Positions 13,135-21,149 of a stretch of DNA of 25,310 nucleotides are shown one piece after another. This DNA comes from an uncultured Lachnospiraceae bacterium (GTDB lineage: Bacteria > Bacillota > Clostridia > Lachnospirales > Lachnospiraceae): the NCBI GenBank assembly GCA_910587305.1, contig CAJUKV010000045.1, forward strand, positions 1 to 25,310, in the 5' to 3' direction. A program made the translations under genes and the position numbers. How positions within the stretch are numbered: position 1 is the stretch's first letter; every line of letters begins with the position of its first letter. The notes under the pieces are model-generated. The model saw only the letters and a list, made by a program, of their open reading frames with translations, was not told the DNA's origin and made no database searches.

Positions 13135-14421
13135 ATGGGCGTACAGGTAGAAAAACTGGAAAAAAATATGGCGAAGCTTACAATTGAAGTTTCAGCGGAA
13201 GAACTGGAAAAAGCATTACAGAATGCATTCTTAAAGAACAAGAATAAAATCAGCGTTCCGGGTTTCCGTAAGGGGAAAGTGCCTCGTCAGATGATAGAAA
13301 AAATGTATGGGCCGGAAATTTTTTATGAGGATGCTGCCAATGAGCTGATTCCCGACGCTTACGAAAAAGCGGTGGAGGAGAGCGGTGAGGATATAGTATC
13401 GAGACCTGCCATAGATGTTACACAGATTGAAAAGGGCAAACCTTTTATCTTTACGGCGGAGGTTGCAATTAAGCCGGAGGTGAAGCTTGGCAAGTATAAA
13501 GGCGTTCAGATTGAAAAGGCTGACAGCGTAGTTACCGATGAAGAAGTGGATGCGGAGATCAACAGGGAAAGAGAAAACAACGCAAGAAATATTACCGTCA
13601 CAGACAGGCCGGTAAAGGATGGTGACAAGACCGTTCTTGATTTCGAGGGATTTGTGGACGGCGTGCCATTTGAGGGCGGCAAGGGAGAGGATTACCCGCT
13701 GACCATTGGTTCGGGCGCCTTTATCCCCGGATTTGAGGAGCAGTTAATCGGCGCGGAGATTGGCAAGGAAGTAGAAGTAAACGTAACCTTCCCGGATAAT
13801 TATCAGGCGGAGGATCTGAAAGGAAAAGCCGCCGTATTTAAATGTACGGTAAAAGAAATAACGGAAAAAGAGCTTCCTGAATTAGACGATGAATTTGCAA
13901 GCGAGATTTCAGAATTTGACACCTTAGAAGAATACAAAGCCAGTGTGAGGGCTACACTGACAGAGAGGAAAGAAAAGGAAGCAAAGGATGCAAAGGAAGT
14001 GGCTGTCATTGAGGCGATTGTAAGCGATTCCGATATGGAGATCCCCGAGGCTATGATTTCCACCCAGCAGGAGCAGATGGTGAATGAGTTCGCTCAGAGA
14101 ATCCAGATGCAGGGTATGAACTTTGACCAGTATCTCCAGTTTACAGGCACTTCCTATGACAATATGCTTGCGCAGATTAAGCCGCAGGCTGAGAAGAGAA
14201 TCAAGTCCAGACTGGTACTTGAGGCTATTGTAAAAGCTGAAAATATTCAGGCTTCCGAGGAAGAGTTCGAAGAAGAATTAAAGACAATGGCCGAAGTTTA
14301 TCAGATGGAAGTGGAAAAGGTGAGAGAGATGCTTCCGGAAAAAGACAGAAAGCAGATGAAGGAAGACATTGCGGTCAGGAAAGCGGCTGAGTTTGCCGTG
14401 GAAAACGCAAAGGAAAAGTAA
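13135..14421 (+). CDS. tig: Trigger factor, ribosome-bound chaperone and prolyl isomerase
   Basis: A 428-residue trigger factor that meets nascent chains at the ribosome exit. The ribosome-binding signature GFRKGKVP is at residues 43-50, the FKBP-like isomerase domain covers about 150-240 (DGDKTVLDFEGFVDGVPFEGG, YPLTIGSGAFIPGFE), and the helical C-terminal domain with the substrate cradle follows. Length is typical. The start has AAGGAGG in the right place. It heads the tig-clpP-clpX-lon-engB block, joining folding and proteolysis functions. The stop codon lies at the edge of a short GTAAG/CTTAC hairpin. Confidence 0.96.
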   Translation: MGVQVEKLEKNMAKLTIEVSAEELEKALQNAFLKNKNKISVPGFRKGKVPRQMIEKMYGPEIFYEDAANELIPDAYEKAVEESGEDIVSRPAIDVTQIEKGKPFIFTAEVAIKPEVKLGKYKGVQIEKADSVVTDEEVDAEINRERENNARNITVTDRPVKDGDKTVLDFEGFVDGVPFEGGKGEDYPLTIGSGAFIPGFEEQLIGAEIGKEVEVNVTFPDNYQAEDLKGKAAVFKCTVKEITEKELPELDDEFASEISEFDTLEEYKASVRATLTERKEKEAKDAKEVAVIEAIVSDSDMEIPEAMISTQQEQMVNEFAQRIQMQGMNFDQYLQFTGTSYDNMLAQIKPQAEKRIKSRLVLEAIVKAENIQASEEEFEEELKTMAEVYQMEVEKVREMLPEKDRKQMKEDIAVRKAAEFAVENAKEK

Positions 14422-14428
14422 GTTTTGC

Positions 14429-14469
14429 GCTTACCTTTAAATTGGCAGGTTGTTTATAGAATGGAGGAT
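14429..14469 (+). promoter_or_regulatory. Intercistronic element after tig, same as before malQ
   Basis: GCTTAC, then AAATTGGCAGGTT (14439-14451), nine variable bases and ATGGAGGAT (14461-14469). The 13-mer and the 9-mer are identical, with identical spacing, to 7782-7812. A related AAATTTGCAGG is at 14507-14517, ahead of clpP. Confidence 0.5.
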
Positions 14470-14470
14470 A

Positions 14471-14503
14471 CCATGAAAATTTTCCATTGACAAATTTTCA
14501 TGG
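14471..14503 (+). other. 5-codon ORF inside a perfect 12-bp hairpin before clpP
   Basis: CCATGAAAATTT (14471-14482) and AAATTTTCATGG (14492-14503) are perfect inverted repeats with a 9-base loop. The stem contains an ATG (14473) with a well-spaced GGAGG upstream that opens MKIFH followed by stop (14473-14490). The start codon of this mini-ORF would be buried in the stem; the clpP ribosome site is 26 bases downstream of the hairpin. Confidence 0.5.
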
Positions 14504-14540
14504 ATAAATTTGCAGGCAATTGGCAGAATGGAGGAGTAGA

Positions 14541-15131
14541 ATGAGTTTAGTGCCTTATGTCATTGAGCAGACGAGCAGGGGGGAACGTTCCTACGACATT
14601 TATTCAAGGCTTTTAAAGGAAAGAATTATTTTTTTAGGGGAAGAAGTGAACGAGGTCACAGCCAGCCTGATTGTGGCGCAGATGCTTTTTTTGGAGGCCG
14701 AGGATCCGGAAAAGGATATTCAGTTTTACATTAACAGCCCCGGCGGAAGCGTTACGGCGGGTATGGCAATTTATGACACCATGCAGTATATTAAATGTGA
14801 TGTGGCTACCAATTGTATGGGTATGGCAGCCAGCATGGGCGCATTTTTGCTGGCAGGCGGCGCAAAGGGTAAGAGACTTGCCCTTCCCAACGCTGAAATC
14901 ATGATTCATCAGCCTCTTGGCGGCGCGCAAGGTCAGGCTACCGAAATAGAAATTGCTGCAAAGCATATTTTACAGACCAAAGAAAAGCTTAACAGAATGC
15001 TGGCGGAAAATACCGGCAAGGATTATGAAGTGATCGCTGCCGATACGGAAAGAGACAACTGGATGAGCGCCGAGGAAGCTAAGGAATACGGCTTAATCGA
15101 CAAGGTGCTCTATAAGCGGGCGGATAAATAA
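14541..15131 (+). CDS. clpP: ATP-dependent Clp protease proteolytic subunit
   Basis: A 196-residue ClpP serine protease. The catalytic triad is S98 in MAASMG, H123 in MIHQPLGG and D172 in ERDNWMS, the same numbering as Bacillus subtilis ClpP. It forms a double heptamer chamber fed by ClpX, encoded 26 bases downstream. ATG 14541 is chosen with GGAGG at 14530-14534; an in-frame TTG at 14520 overlaps that site. The 119-base gap after tig holds repeated ribosome-site motifs and a hairpin mini-ORF. No CtsR-like or CIRCE-like operator was seen. Confidence 0.97.
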   Translation: MSLVPYVIEQTSRGERSYDIYSRLLKERIIFLGEEVNEVTASLIVAQMLFLEAEDPEKDIQFYINSPGGSVTAGMAIYDTMQYIKCDVATNCMGMAASMGAFLLAGGAKGKRLALPNAEIMIHQPLGGAQGQATEIEIAAKHILQTKEKLNRMLAENTGKDYEVIAADTERDNWMSAEEAKEYGLIDKVLYKRADK

Positions 15132-15157
15132 TATAGTAGCTGATAAGAGGTAGAGGG

Positions 15158-16414
15158 ATGGCAGGGAAAAATTCCGATAACATCAGATGTTCTTTCTGCA
15201 ATAAGACGCAGGATCAGGTCAGAAAATTGATTGCAGGTCCTGCAGGCGTGTATATCTGCGATGAGTGCGTGGAAATATGCGCTGATATTGTGGAGGAAGA
15301 ATACGAGGAAGAAATTGAAGAAGAGGAAGAATTTACGATTAATCTCCTAAAGCCTGTGGAAATCAAAGAGTTTTTGGATGATTATGTCATCGGGCAGGAG
15401 GAAGCAAAGAAAGTGCTGTCGGTTGCCGTGTACAATCACTATAAGAGAGTGACGGCTCCCCAGGATATAGATGGTGTGGAGCTTCAAAAGAGCAACATCA
15501 TCATGATAGGGCCTACGGGTTCGGGAAAGACTTATTTAGCCCAGACTTTGGCTAAGATTATCAACGTACCCTTTGCGATAGCGGATGCCACCACTTTGAC
15601 GGAAGCCGGTTATGTAGGGGAGGATGTGGAAAACATTCTTCTAAAGCTGATACAGGCAGCCGAGTACGACGTGGAGCGTGCCCAGCTGGGTATCATTTAT
15701 ATTGATGAAATTGACAAAATTACGAAAAAGAGCGAAAATGTATCTATCACCAGAGATGTCTCAGGAGAAGGGGTACAACAGGCGCTGCTTAAAATTATCG
15801 AAGGGACAGTGGCCAGTGTGCCGCCCCAGGGAGGAAGGAAACATCCTCATCAGGAGCTGATTCAGGTGGACACCTCCAATATCCTTTTTATATGTGGAGG
15901 GGCTTTTGACGGACTGGAAAAGATTGTTGAAAACAGATTAAACCGCAACTCTATCGGATTTGAGGCGGAAATTGCGGAAAAGGGTAATCAGGAAATCAGC
16001 AAAATGCTTGCGGAGGTGACGCCTCAGGATTTGGTGAAATTTGGCCTGATCCCTGAATTTGTAGGCCGTGTGCCCATCAATGTATCTTTACAGGGATTGG
16101 ATGAAAAAGCCCTTTACAGAATTTTAACGGAACCCAAAAGCGCCCTGATTAAGCAATATCAAAAGTTGTTTCAGTTTGATGATGTAAAACTTACTTTTGA
16201 TAAGGATGCGGTGCGGCTGATTGCCAGCCAGGCTTTTGAGCGCAAGACAGGCGCCAGGGGACTGCGTTCCATTATGGAAAAGGTGATGATGGATGTGATG
16301 TATCAGATCCCCTCGGATGAAACAATTGAAGAGTGCGTTATTACGAAAGGCGCGGTAGAAGGTACCAGTGAACCCCTGTTAATACATCGTGAAATAATGC
16401 GCAAGGTCAGATAG
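15158..16414 (+). CDS. clpX: ATP-dependent Clp protease ATP-binding subunit
   Basis: A 418-residue AAA+ unfoldase that delivers substrates to ClpP. The N-terminal zinc-binding domain has C11, C14, C34 and C37; Walker A GPTGSGKT is at 118-125, pore loop GYVGED follows, and Walker B IIYIDEID has D183 and E184. The C-terminal part contains the sensor-2 region KTGARGLRSIME. A stretch rich in glutamate (EEEYEEEIEEEEEF) links the zinc domain to the AAA+ core. It is in an operon with clpP and ends at a strong terminator. Confidence 0.97.
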   Translation: MAGKNSDNIRCSFCNKTQDQVRKLIAGPAGVYICDECVEICADIVEEEYEEEIEEEEEFTINLLKPVEIKEFLDDYVIGQEEAKKVLSVAVYNHYKRVTAPQDIDGVELQKSNIIMIGPTGSGKTYLAQTLAKIINVPFAIADATTLTEAGYVGEDVENILLKLIQAAEYDVERAQLGIIYIDEIDKITKKSENVSITRDVSGEGVQQALLKIIEGTVASVPPQGGRKHPHQELIQVDTSNILFICGGAFDGLEKIVENRLNRNSIGFEAEIAEKGNQEISKMLAEVTPQDLVKFGLIPEFVGRVPINVSLQGLDEKALYRILTEPKSALIKQYQKLFQFDDVKLTFDKDAVRLIASQAFERKTGARGLRSIMEKVMMDVMYQIPSDETIEECVITKGAVEGTSEPLLIHREIMRKVR

Positions 16415-16416
16415 AT

Positions 16417-16446
16417 AGTGCCGCCCGAAAAGGCGGCACTTTGTTT
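16417..16446 (+). terminator. Terminator after clpX
   Basis: AGTGCCGCC (16417-16425) and GGCGGCACT (16432-16440), 9 bp perfect with loop CGAAAA, followed by TTGTTT. The T-run overlaps the first direct repeat at 16441. Confidence 0.75.
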
Positions 16447-16490
16447 ACAATAAGCTGGCTCGCGAAGCGTGACAGCGTTTGTTAGCATAA
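16441..16490 (+). repeat. Direct repeat D, copy 1, between clpX and lon
   Basis: TTGTT, then AGCTGGCTCGCGAAGCGTGA and CAGCGTTTGTTAGCATAA. Internally GCTG/CAGC and CGC/GCG form a small interrupted hairpin. About 85 percent identical to 16517-16565. Confidence 0.7.
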
Positions 16491-16516
16491 GGACAATTCT
16501 TTAAACGAATTGGACA

Positions 16517-16565
16517 TTGTTGTAATGAGCTGGCTCGCAAAGCGTGTCAGCGTTTGTTTAACATA
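16517..16565 (+). repeat. Direct repeat D, copy 2, immediately before lon
   Basis: Same order of blocks as copy 1 with single-base changes (GAGCTGGCTCGCAAAGCGTG, then TCAGCGTTTGTTTAACATAA). It ends four bases before the lon ribosome site. Between the copies, CAATTC and GAATTG form a further 6-bp hairpin. Confidence 0.7.
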
Positions 16566-16578
16566 AATGGAGATTTTT

Positions 16579-18975
16579 ATGAGTGAAATGATGACAGAGA
16601 CAGAGCAGCTTCTTATAATGCCCATTATCCCTTTACGGGGGATGACTATTTTACCGAATATGGTGATACATTTTGATTTAAACAGAGAGAAGTCTGTGCA
16701 GGCATTGGAGTATGCCATGATGAAGGGCGGCAAAATTTTTATGATAACGCAAAAGGATCCGGGGGTGGATGAACCTGAGGAGGAGCACCTTTACCGGGTG
16801 GGTACGGTCTGCGCGGTGAAGCAGATTACAAGGCTGCCGAATCAGATTGTCCGTGTACTGGTGGAAGGTCTTGGCCGGGGAATTTTGCATGGAATAAACA
16901 AAGAAAATACAAAGTTTTTGGAAGGATATTTAGAGCAGGTTTCCGATGTGTGGCAGGGAGAAGAGGAGGCGGAGCAGGAAGCCATGTTAAGGCAGCTGCG
17001 GGATTATTTTGCCACATTTGCGGCTCATTACCCGAAGCTTGATAAAAACGCTATACAAAGATATTCCCAAATCCGTTCCATTGGAAAGCTGATTGACCAG
17101 ATTACCATGAACATTCCCGTAGGCTATGAGAAAAAGCAGGAAATTCTGGAAACGATTTCCCTAAAGGAACGTTACGAGATTCTTTGTACGCATCTGCTAA
17201 ATGAAATAGAGATTGCCAAAGTGAGAGAAGACTTGGCAGGCAGAATGCGGGAGAGAGTGGATAAAAATCAAAAAGAATACCTTTTGCGGGAGCAGCTGCG
17301 CTATATCAGGGAGGAGTTAGGAGAAGAAGGCTCTTTTTCAGATGCGGATCAGTTTGAGGAGACGCTTAAGGCGTTACAGGCCTCCGACGAGGTAAAAGAA
17401 AAGATTAAAAAAGAAATCACCCGCTTTCGAAATGTGATGGGCAGCAGCTCTGAGAGCGCCGTGGAGCGGGGATATATTGAAACCCTCTTAGAGCTTCCAT
17501 GGGATAAAGCTTCCATGGATAACGAGAGCATGAAGCGGGCCAAGGATATTCTGGAAAAAGATCACTATGGTTTATCCCAGGTGAAGGAAAGGATTTTGGA
17601 ATTTTTAGCGGTGAGGTGCCTTACCAAAAAAGGGGAAAGCCCGATTATCTGTCTGGTGGGGCCTCCGGGAACCGGCAAAACCTCCATTGCCAAAAGTGTT
17701 GCCAGGGCGCTAAACAAAAAGTATGTGCGGATCTGTTTAGGAGGCGTCAGGGATGAGGCGGAAATAAGAGGCCACAGAAAAACCTATGTGGGAGCCATGC
17801 CGGGCCGTATTGCGGCAGGCTTAAAGCAGGCGGGGGTAAAGAATCCCCTTATGCTTTTAGACGAAATCGATAAAGTCAGCAACGATTACAAGGGAGATAC
17901 CTTTTCAGCACTTTTGGAGGTTCTTGACGGCGAGCAGAACGTAAGGTTCAGGGATCATTATGTAGAGATTCCCCTGGATTTGTCAGAGGTACTTTTCATT
18001 GCAACGGCCAATACAACCCAAACCATTCCAAGGCCGCTCCTTGACAGGATGGAGGTCATCGAGGTAAACAGCTATACGGAAAATGAAAAATTCCATATAG
18101 CCAGAGAGCATTTGCTGGGCAAGCAGATGGAAAAAAATGGCATCACAAAACAGATGATGTCTATTCAGGACGGCGCTCTTAAGAATATCATCACCTATTA
18201 TACGAAGGAAGCGGGCGTCAGGGAACTTGAAAGAAAGATAGGGGATATTTGCCGCAAGAGCGCAAAAGAAATCTTAGAGAGCCGTGAGGCGCAGGGCGAG
18301 CAGGAAGACACAAAGGAGCCAAAGGATTTAAAGGTTAAGGTGACGGCTTCTAATCTGGACAAATATCTTGGCAAAAGAAAATACAGTCTGGAAAAGGCAA
18401 ATAAGGAGCCGCAGGTAGGGATTGTGCGCGGACTTGCATGGACAAGTGTAGGGGGAGATACGCTGCAGATAGAGGTTAACCGGATGCCCGGAAAGGGAGA
18501 TATCGAGTTAACCGGCCAAATGGGGGATGTGATGAAGGAATCCGCAATCATTGGTATGAGTTATGTACGTTCCATTGGGCAGGAGCATCATATTTCGCCG
18601 GAAATGTTTAAGGAGAATGATTTCCATATACATATTCCGGAAGGAGCCGTACCAAAGGATGGGCCTTCCGCAGGCGTCACCATGGCAACGGCGTTGTTTT
18701 CAGCTATTACAGGTAAATTGGTGCGCAGTGATATTGCCATGACAGGCGAGGTGACACTGCGGGGAAGAGTGCTTCCCATAGGCGGTCTTAAGGAGAAAAT
18801 TCTGGCGGCTAAGATGGCCGGCCTTAAGGAGGTGCTTGTTCCGGCGGAAAACAGAAAAGATATAGAGGAAATTTCGCAGGAGATTAAGGACGGACTTACC
18901 ATCACTTATGTGAAAAATATGAAGGAAGTTTTAAGGCATGCGCTGCTAAAAGGTGAAGCTTGTGCCCGTCCCTGA
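16579..18975 (+). CDS. lon: ATP-dependent endopeptidase Lon
   Basis: A 798-residue Lon protease. The N-terminal substrate-binding LON domain covers about 1-205 (IMPIIPLRGMTILPNMVIHF), a coiled-coil segment follows (KNQKEYLLREQLRYIREELG), then the AAA+ domain with Walker A GPPGTGKT at 361-368 and LLDEIDK, and the protease domain with catalytic S697 (DGPSAGVT) and K740 (GGLKEK), spaced 43 residues apart as in E. coli Lon. It degrades damaged and regulatory proteins in the cytoplasm. ATG 16579 is preferred, with GGAGA five bases upstream; an in-frame ATG at 16567 overlaps that site. Separated from clpX by a terminator and direct repeats, so it probably has separate control. Confidence 0.96.
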   Translation: MSEMMTETEQLLIMPIIPLRGMTILPNMVIHFDLNREKSVQALEYAMMKGGKIFMITQKDPGVDEPEEEHLYRVGTVCAVKQITRLPNQIVRVLVEGLGRGILHGINKENTKFLEGYLEQVSDVWQGEEEAEQEAMLRQLRDYFATFAAHYPKLDKNAIQRYSQIRSIGKLIDQITMNIPVGYEKKQEILETISLKERYEILCTHLLNEIEIAKVREDLAGRMRERVDKNQKEYLLREQLRYIREELGEEGSFSDADQFEETLKALQASDEVKEKIKKEITRFRNVMGSSSESAVERGYIETLLELPWDKASMDNESMKRAKDILEKDHYGLSQVKERILEFLAVRCLTKKGESPIICLVGPPGTGKTSIAKSVARALNKKYVRICLGGVRDEAEIRGHRKTYVGAMPGRIAAGLKQAGVKNPLMLLDEIDKVSNDYKGDTFSALLEVLDGEQNVRFRDHYVEIPLDLSEVLFIATANTTQTIPRPLLDRMEVIEVNSYTENEKFHIAREHLLGKQMEKNGITKQMMSIQDGALKNIITYYTKEAGVRELERKIGDICRKSAKEILESREAQGEQEDTKEPKDLKVKVTASNLDKYLGKRKYSLEKANKEPQVGIVRGLAWTSVGGDTLQIEVNRMPGKGDIELTGQMGDVMKESAIIGMSYVRSIGQEHHISPEMFKENDFHIHIPEGAVPKDGPSAGVTMATALFSAITGKLVRSDIAMTGEVTLRGRVLPIGGLKEKILAAKMAGLKEVLVPAENRKDIEEISQEIKDGLTITYVKNMKEVLRHALLKGEACARP

Positions 18976-19032
18976 CAGGGGCATACGTAGTACTGATTTG
19001 TATTGCTCCAGAGCGGCAGTATGGAGGATTAT

Positions 19033-19695
19033 ATGATAATAAAAGATGTAAGTCTTGAAACGGTCTGCGGCATTACAAGCGCCATACCGGAGAATGAACA
19101 TATGGAATTTGCCTTTGCAGGAAAAAGCAATGTGGGGAAATCTTCCTTAATCAACGGTCTTATGAACCGCAAAGCACTGGCCAGAACCAGCGCTTCGCCG
19201 GGGAAAACGCAGACAATCAACTTTTATCATATTAACGGCCAATTATACTTTGTGGATTTGCCGGGCTACGGCTACGCGAAGGCGAACGAGGAAGAAAAGG
19301 CAAAATGGGGCAAAATGATTGAAAATTATCTGCACCGCTCCAGGCAGCTTAAGGTGGTTTTTCTTTTGGTGGACATACGCCATGAACCCTCCGGAAATGA
19401 CAGGCTGATGTATGACTGGATATTGCATCAGGGGTTTGAGCCGGTGATCATAGCGACCAAGTTAGACAAAATAAAAAGAAGCCAGGTACCGAAGCACGTT
19501 AAGATGATCAGGGAAGGTCTTAAGGCGGTTAAAAATACCGTGATCATCCCTTACTCGGCAATGACAAAGCAGGGACGGGAAGAAATTTATGCGCTGCTTG
19601 ACTCTTATCTGGAAGAGCAGAATTTGCCGGAACAGAACTTGCAAGAGCAGAATTTGCCAGAACGGAATAAAGAGGAAGAAGATACGGATAAATAA
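19033..19695 (+). CDS. engB: Ribosome biogenesis GTP-binding protein EngB (YsxC/YihA)
   Basis: A 220-residue essential-type GTPase for assembly of the large ribosomal subunit. G1 GKSNVGKS is at 30-37, G3 DLPGYGYAK at 75-83 and G4 TKLD at 142-145. ATG 19033 is chosen since GGAGG (19023-19027) lies five bases upstream; the earlier TTG and ATG are less likely. The lon-engB order is common in Firmicutes. The C-terminal tail after about residue 194 is unusual: a tandem 15-base repeat encodes EQNLP-type units and extends the protein by about 25 residues beyond the usual end with a charged, probably disordered tail. Confidence 0.95.
   Translation: MIIKDVSLETVCGITSAIPENEHMEFAFAGKSNVGKSSLINGLMNRKALARTSASPGKTQTINFYHINGQLYFVDLPGYGYAKANEEEKAKWGKMIENYLHRSRQLKVVFLLVDIRHEPSGNDRLMYDWILHQGFEPVIIATKLDKIKRSQVPKHVKMIREGLKAVKNTVIIPYSAMTKQGREEIYALLDSYLEEQNLPEQNLQEQNLPERNKEEEDTDK
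19615..19668 (+). repeat. 15-base tandem repeat inside the engB 3' end
   Basis: Units at 19615-19629 (GAGCAGAATTTGCCG), 19630-19644 (GAACAGAACTTGCAA), 19645-19659 (GAGCAGAATTTGCCA) and a partial fourth at 19660-19668. In frame they encode EQNLP, EQNLQ, EQNLP and ERN. Being a multiple of three, copy-number change would keep the reading frame. Confidence 0.8.
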
Positions 19696-19730
19696 ATTTG
19701 TATGGTTGAGCCGTTAACGCAAATTTGCAG
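19694..19730 (+). promoter_or_regulatory. Hairpin and AAATTTGCAG motif before ytvI-like gene
   Basis: AAATTTG (19694-19700), overlapping the engB stop codon, pairs with CAAATTT (19720-19726). AAATTTGCAGA at 19721-19731 belongs to the motif AAATTKGCAGR that also precedes malQ and clpP, and is followed by GGAGG at 19745. Confidence 0.4.
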
Positions 19731-19754
19731 ACAGCCGGCGGCACGGAGGAATAA

Positions 19755-20981
19755 GTGAAAGAAAAACATAGAACTTATTTAAAGGTATTTTTGAATCTGG
19801 GAATCATGCTTGCCATTTTGCTCCTTTGCATGTTTGTACTTCCCAGAGTGATAATCTATTTTATGCCTTTTGTAGTGGGATGGGTGATTGCATGGATTGC
19901 AAGCCCCCTGGTCCGTTTTTTTGAAAAGAAGTTAAAAATAAAAAGAATGGCGGGTTCTGCCTTTGTGATCATCACCGTAATTGGCCTGGTGATATTTGCA
20001 GGCTATTTTCTGGGGGTGAGACTGACGGAGCAGGTGGTTGATTTTATTGGTGAACTTCCCGAGATGTGGGAAGGGGCCCAGGAGGATTTGACGGAAATTG
20101 AGCTAAAGCTGGATGCTATGAGCAGATATCTGCCAAGAGACGTCCAGTTAAGCCTGAAAAAACTGACGGAAAATGTGACGGAATATCTGGGCGGCTTTTT
20201 TGGAGATTTAAGTTTGCCCACCATTGAGGCCGTAAGCCGCTTTGCAATGAACCTGCCGTCTATCTTAATCGCAATTATCATGTGCCTTTTGTCCGCATAC
20301 TTTTTTGTGGCGGACAGGGAGTATTTACCGAATCTTCTTTCAAAGGCGATGCCGGAATCTATCATTGAACATTATGAGATGATAAAAAGAGGGCTAAAAC
20401 ATGCGGTTGGAGGGTACTTCAAGGCGCAGATTAAAATAGAGTTATGGATGTATGTTCTTCTTGCAATAGGTTTTAGCGTGCTGAAAATACGATATGCATT
20501 TATCATTGCCATAGGCGTGGCTTTCCTTGACTTTTTGCCTTTTTTTGGAACAGGGACGGTTTTGCTTCCATGGGCGGTTATTAAATTTTTAAGCGGCGAT
20601 TATACGCTGGTGATTGGCCTTTTGGTGATATGGGGAGTGGGGCAGCTTGCAAGACAGCTGATCCAGCCCAAAATTGTGGGGGAGTCCGTTGGGCTTTCTC
20701 CTATTCCAACCCTTTTTTTGCTGTATATCGGTTATAAAGCGGGCGGGGTGGCAGGAATGATTTTGGCGGTTCCTATTGGAATTATTATACTGAATATGTA
20801 TCAGGAGGGTGTGTTTGACACAACTTTAGACAGCCTTAAAATTCTGTATGCCAGTATAAGCAATTTCAGGCATTTAAATGAGGCGGATATGGAGGCAGTG
20901 CGCATTTACAGGGAAAAAGAGCGTATCGAGAAGATAGAAAAGGAAGATGACTATAATAGTCAACAAGAGAACAGGCAATAA
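19755..20981 (+). CDS. ytvI: AI-2E family membrane protein, YtvI-like (sporulation permease)
   Basis: A 408-residue integral membrane protein of the AI-2E/PerM family with about eight hydrophobic segments. The C-terminal half, FLPFFGTGTVLLPWAVIKF and ARQLIQPKIVGESVGLSPIP, is diagnostic of the family and closest to the sporulation protein YtvI as I know it. Transported substrate is unknown; YtvI members are linked to spore formation. The start codon is GTG 19755 with GGAGG five bases upstream. The C-terminal tail is charged and probably cytoplasmic. No clear promoter was seen, so it may be read through from engB. The gene symbol is a best guess from family resemblance. Confidence 0.75.
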   Translation: MKEKHRTYLKVFLNLGIMLAILLLCMFVLPRVIIYFMPFVVGWVIAWIASPLVRFFEKKLKIKRMAGSAFVIITVIGLVIFAGYFLGVRLTEQVVDFIGELPEMWEGAQEDLTEIELKLDAMSRYLPRDVQLSLKKLTENVTEYLGGFFGDLSLPTIEAVSRFAMNLPSILIAIIMCLLSAYFFVADREYLPNLLSKAMPESIIEHYEMIKRGLKHAVGGYFKAQIKIELWMYVLLAIGFSVLKIRYAFIIAIGVAFLDFLPFFGTGTVLLPWAVIKFLSGDYTLVIGLLVIWGVGQLARQLIQPKIVGESVGLSPIPTLFLLYIGYKAGGVAGMILAVPIGIIILNMYQEGVFDTTLDSLKILYASISNFRHLNEADMEAVRIYREKERIEKIEKEDDYNSQQENRQ

Positions 20982-20984
20982 ATT

Positions 20985-21026
20985 GGCGGCAGTACCGCCA
21001 GCAAAGCCTGCGGTATGCAGGAGGTA
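20985..21026 (+). repeat. Hairpin repeat family B, copy 2
   Basis: GGCGGCAG, then TACCGCCAG and CTGCGGTA (8 bp with one bulged C), then TGCAGGAGGTA. Differs from the copy at 2566-2606 at six bases plus one inserted base, and keeps the stem. The inserted base creates a GGAGG ribosome site used by the short ORF at 21032. Confidence 0.7.
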
Positions 21027-21031
21027 GAAGA

Positions 21032-21100
21032 GTGAAAGGTTTTCAACCAGGAATTTGTGCCGAAGCGTCACAAATTCCAATATGGCAGAGCAAAATCTGA
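21032..21100 (+). CDS. Possible 22-residue leader peptide before ldh
   Basis: A GTG-started ORF of 22 codons with GGAGG at 21020-21024, seven bases upstream. It encodes a peptide beginning MKGFQPGICAEAS. The ORF contains a perfect 10-bp hairpin, GGAATTTGTG (21050-21059)/CACAAATTCC (21069-21078), and ends 49 bases before the ldh start. No homologue is recognised; it may be chance, but position and ribosome site resemble a regulatory leader peptide. Confidence 0.35.
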   Translation: MKGFQPGICAEASQIPIWQSKI

Positions 21101-21146
21101 CATTTCGCCCGCCTTCCTCAGCGTAAAACACTTCGGAATGGAGGAA
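21050..21146 (+). promoter_or_regulatory. ldh leader: possible ribosome-site sequestering structure
   Basis: TTCCTC (21114-21119) is complementary to GAGGAA (21141-21146), the ldh ribosome site. The loop of the upstream hairpin offers CCGAAG (21060-21065), complementary to CTTCGG (21131-21136) inside the sequestering loop. These pairings could exclude or lock each other, giving a translational switch. Confidence 0.4.
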
Positions 21147-21149
21147 AAC

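Noticed and set aside
14487..14515. Perfect TTGACA before clpP
   Set aside because: No -10 lies at 16-18 bases; the only TA-rich hexamer is at 12 bases. The TTGACA falls in the loop and arm of the hairpin at 14471-14503.
20952..20957. Perfect TATAAT near the end of the ytvI-like gene
   Set aside because: There is no -35 at a proper distance and no extended TG; it is inside coding sequence and part of the palindrome CTATAATAG.
21050..21078. TTTGTG-N9-CACAAA before ldh as a Rex operator
   Set aside because: Spacing and core differ from the Firmicute Rex site TTGTTAAN4TTAACAA; better explained as an RNA hairpin.
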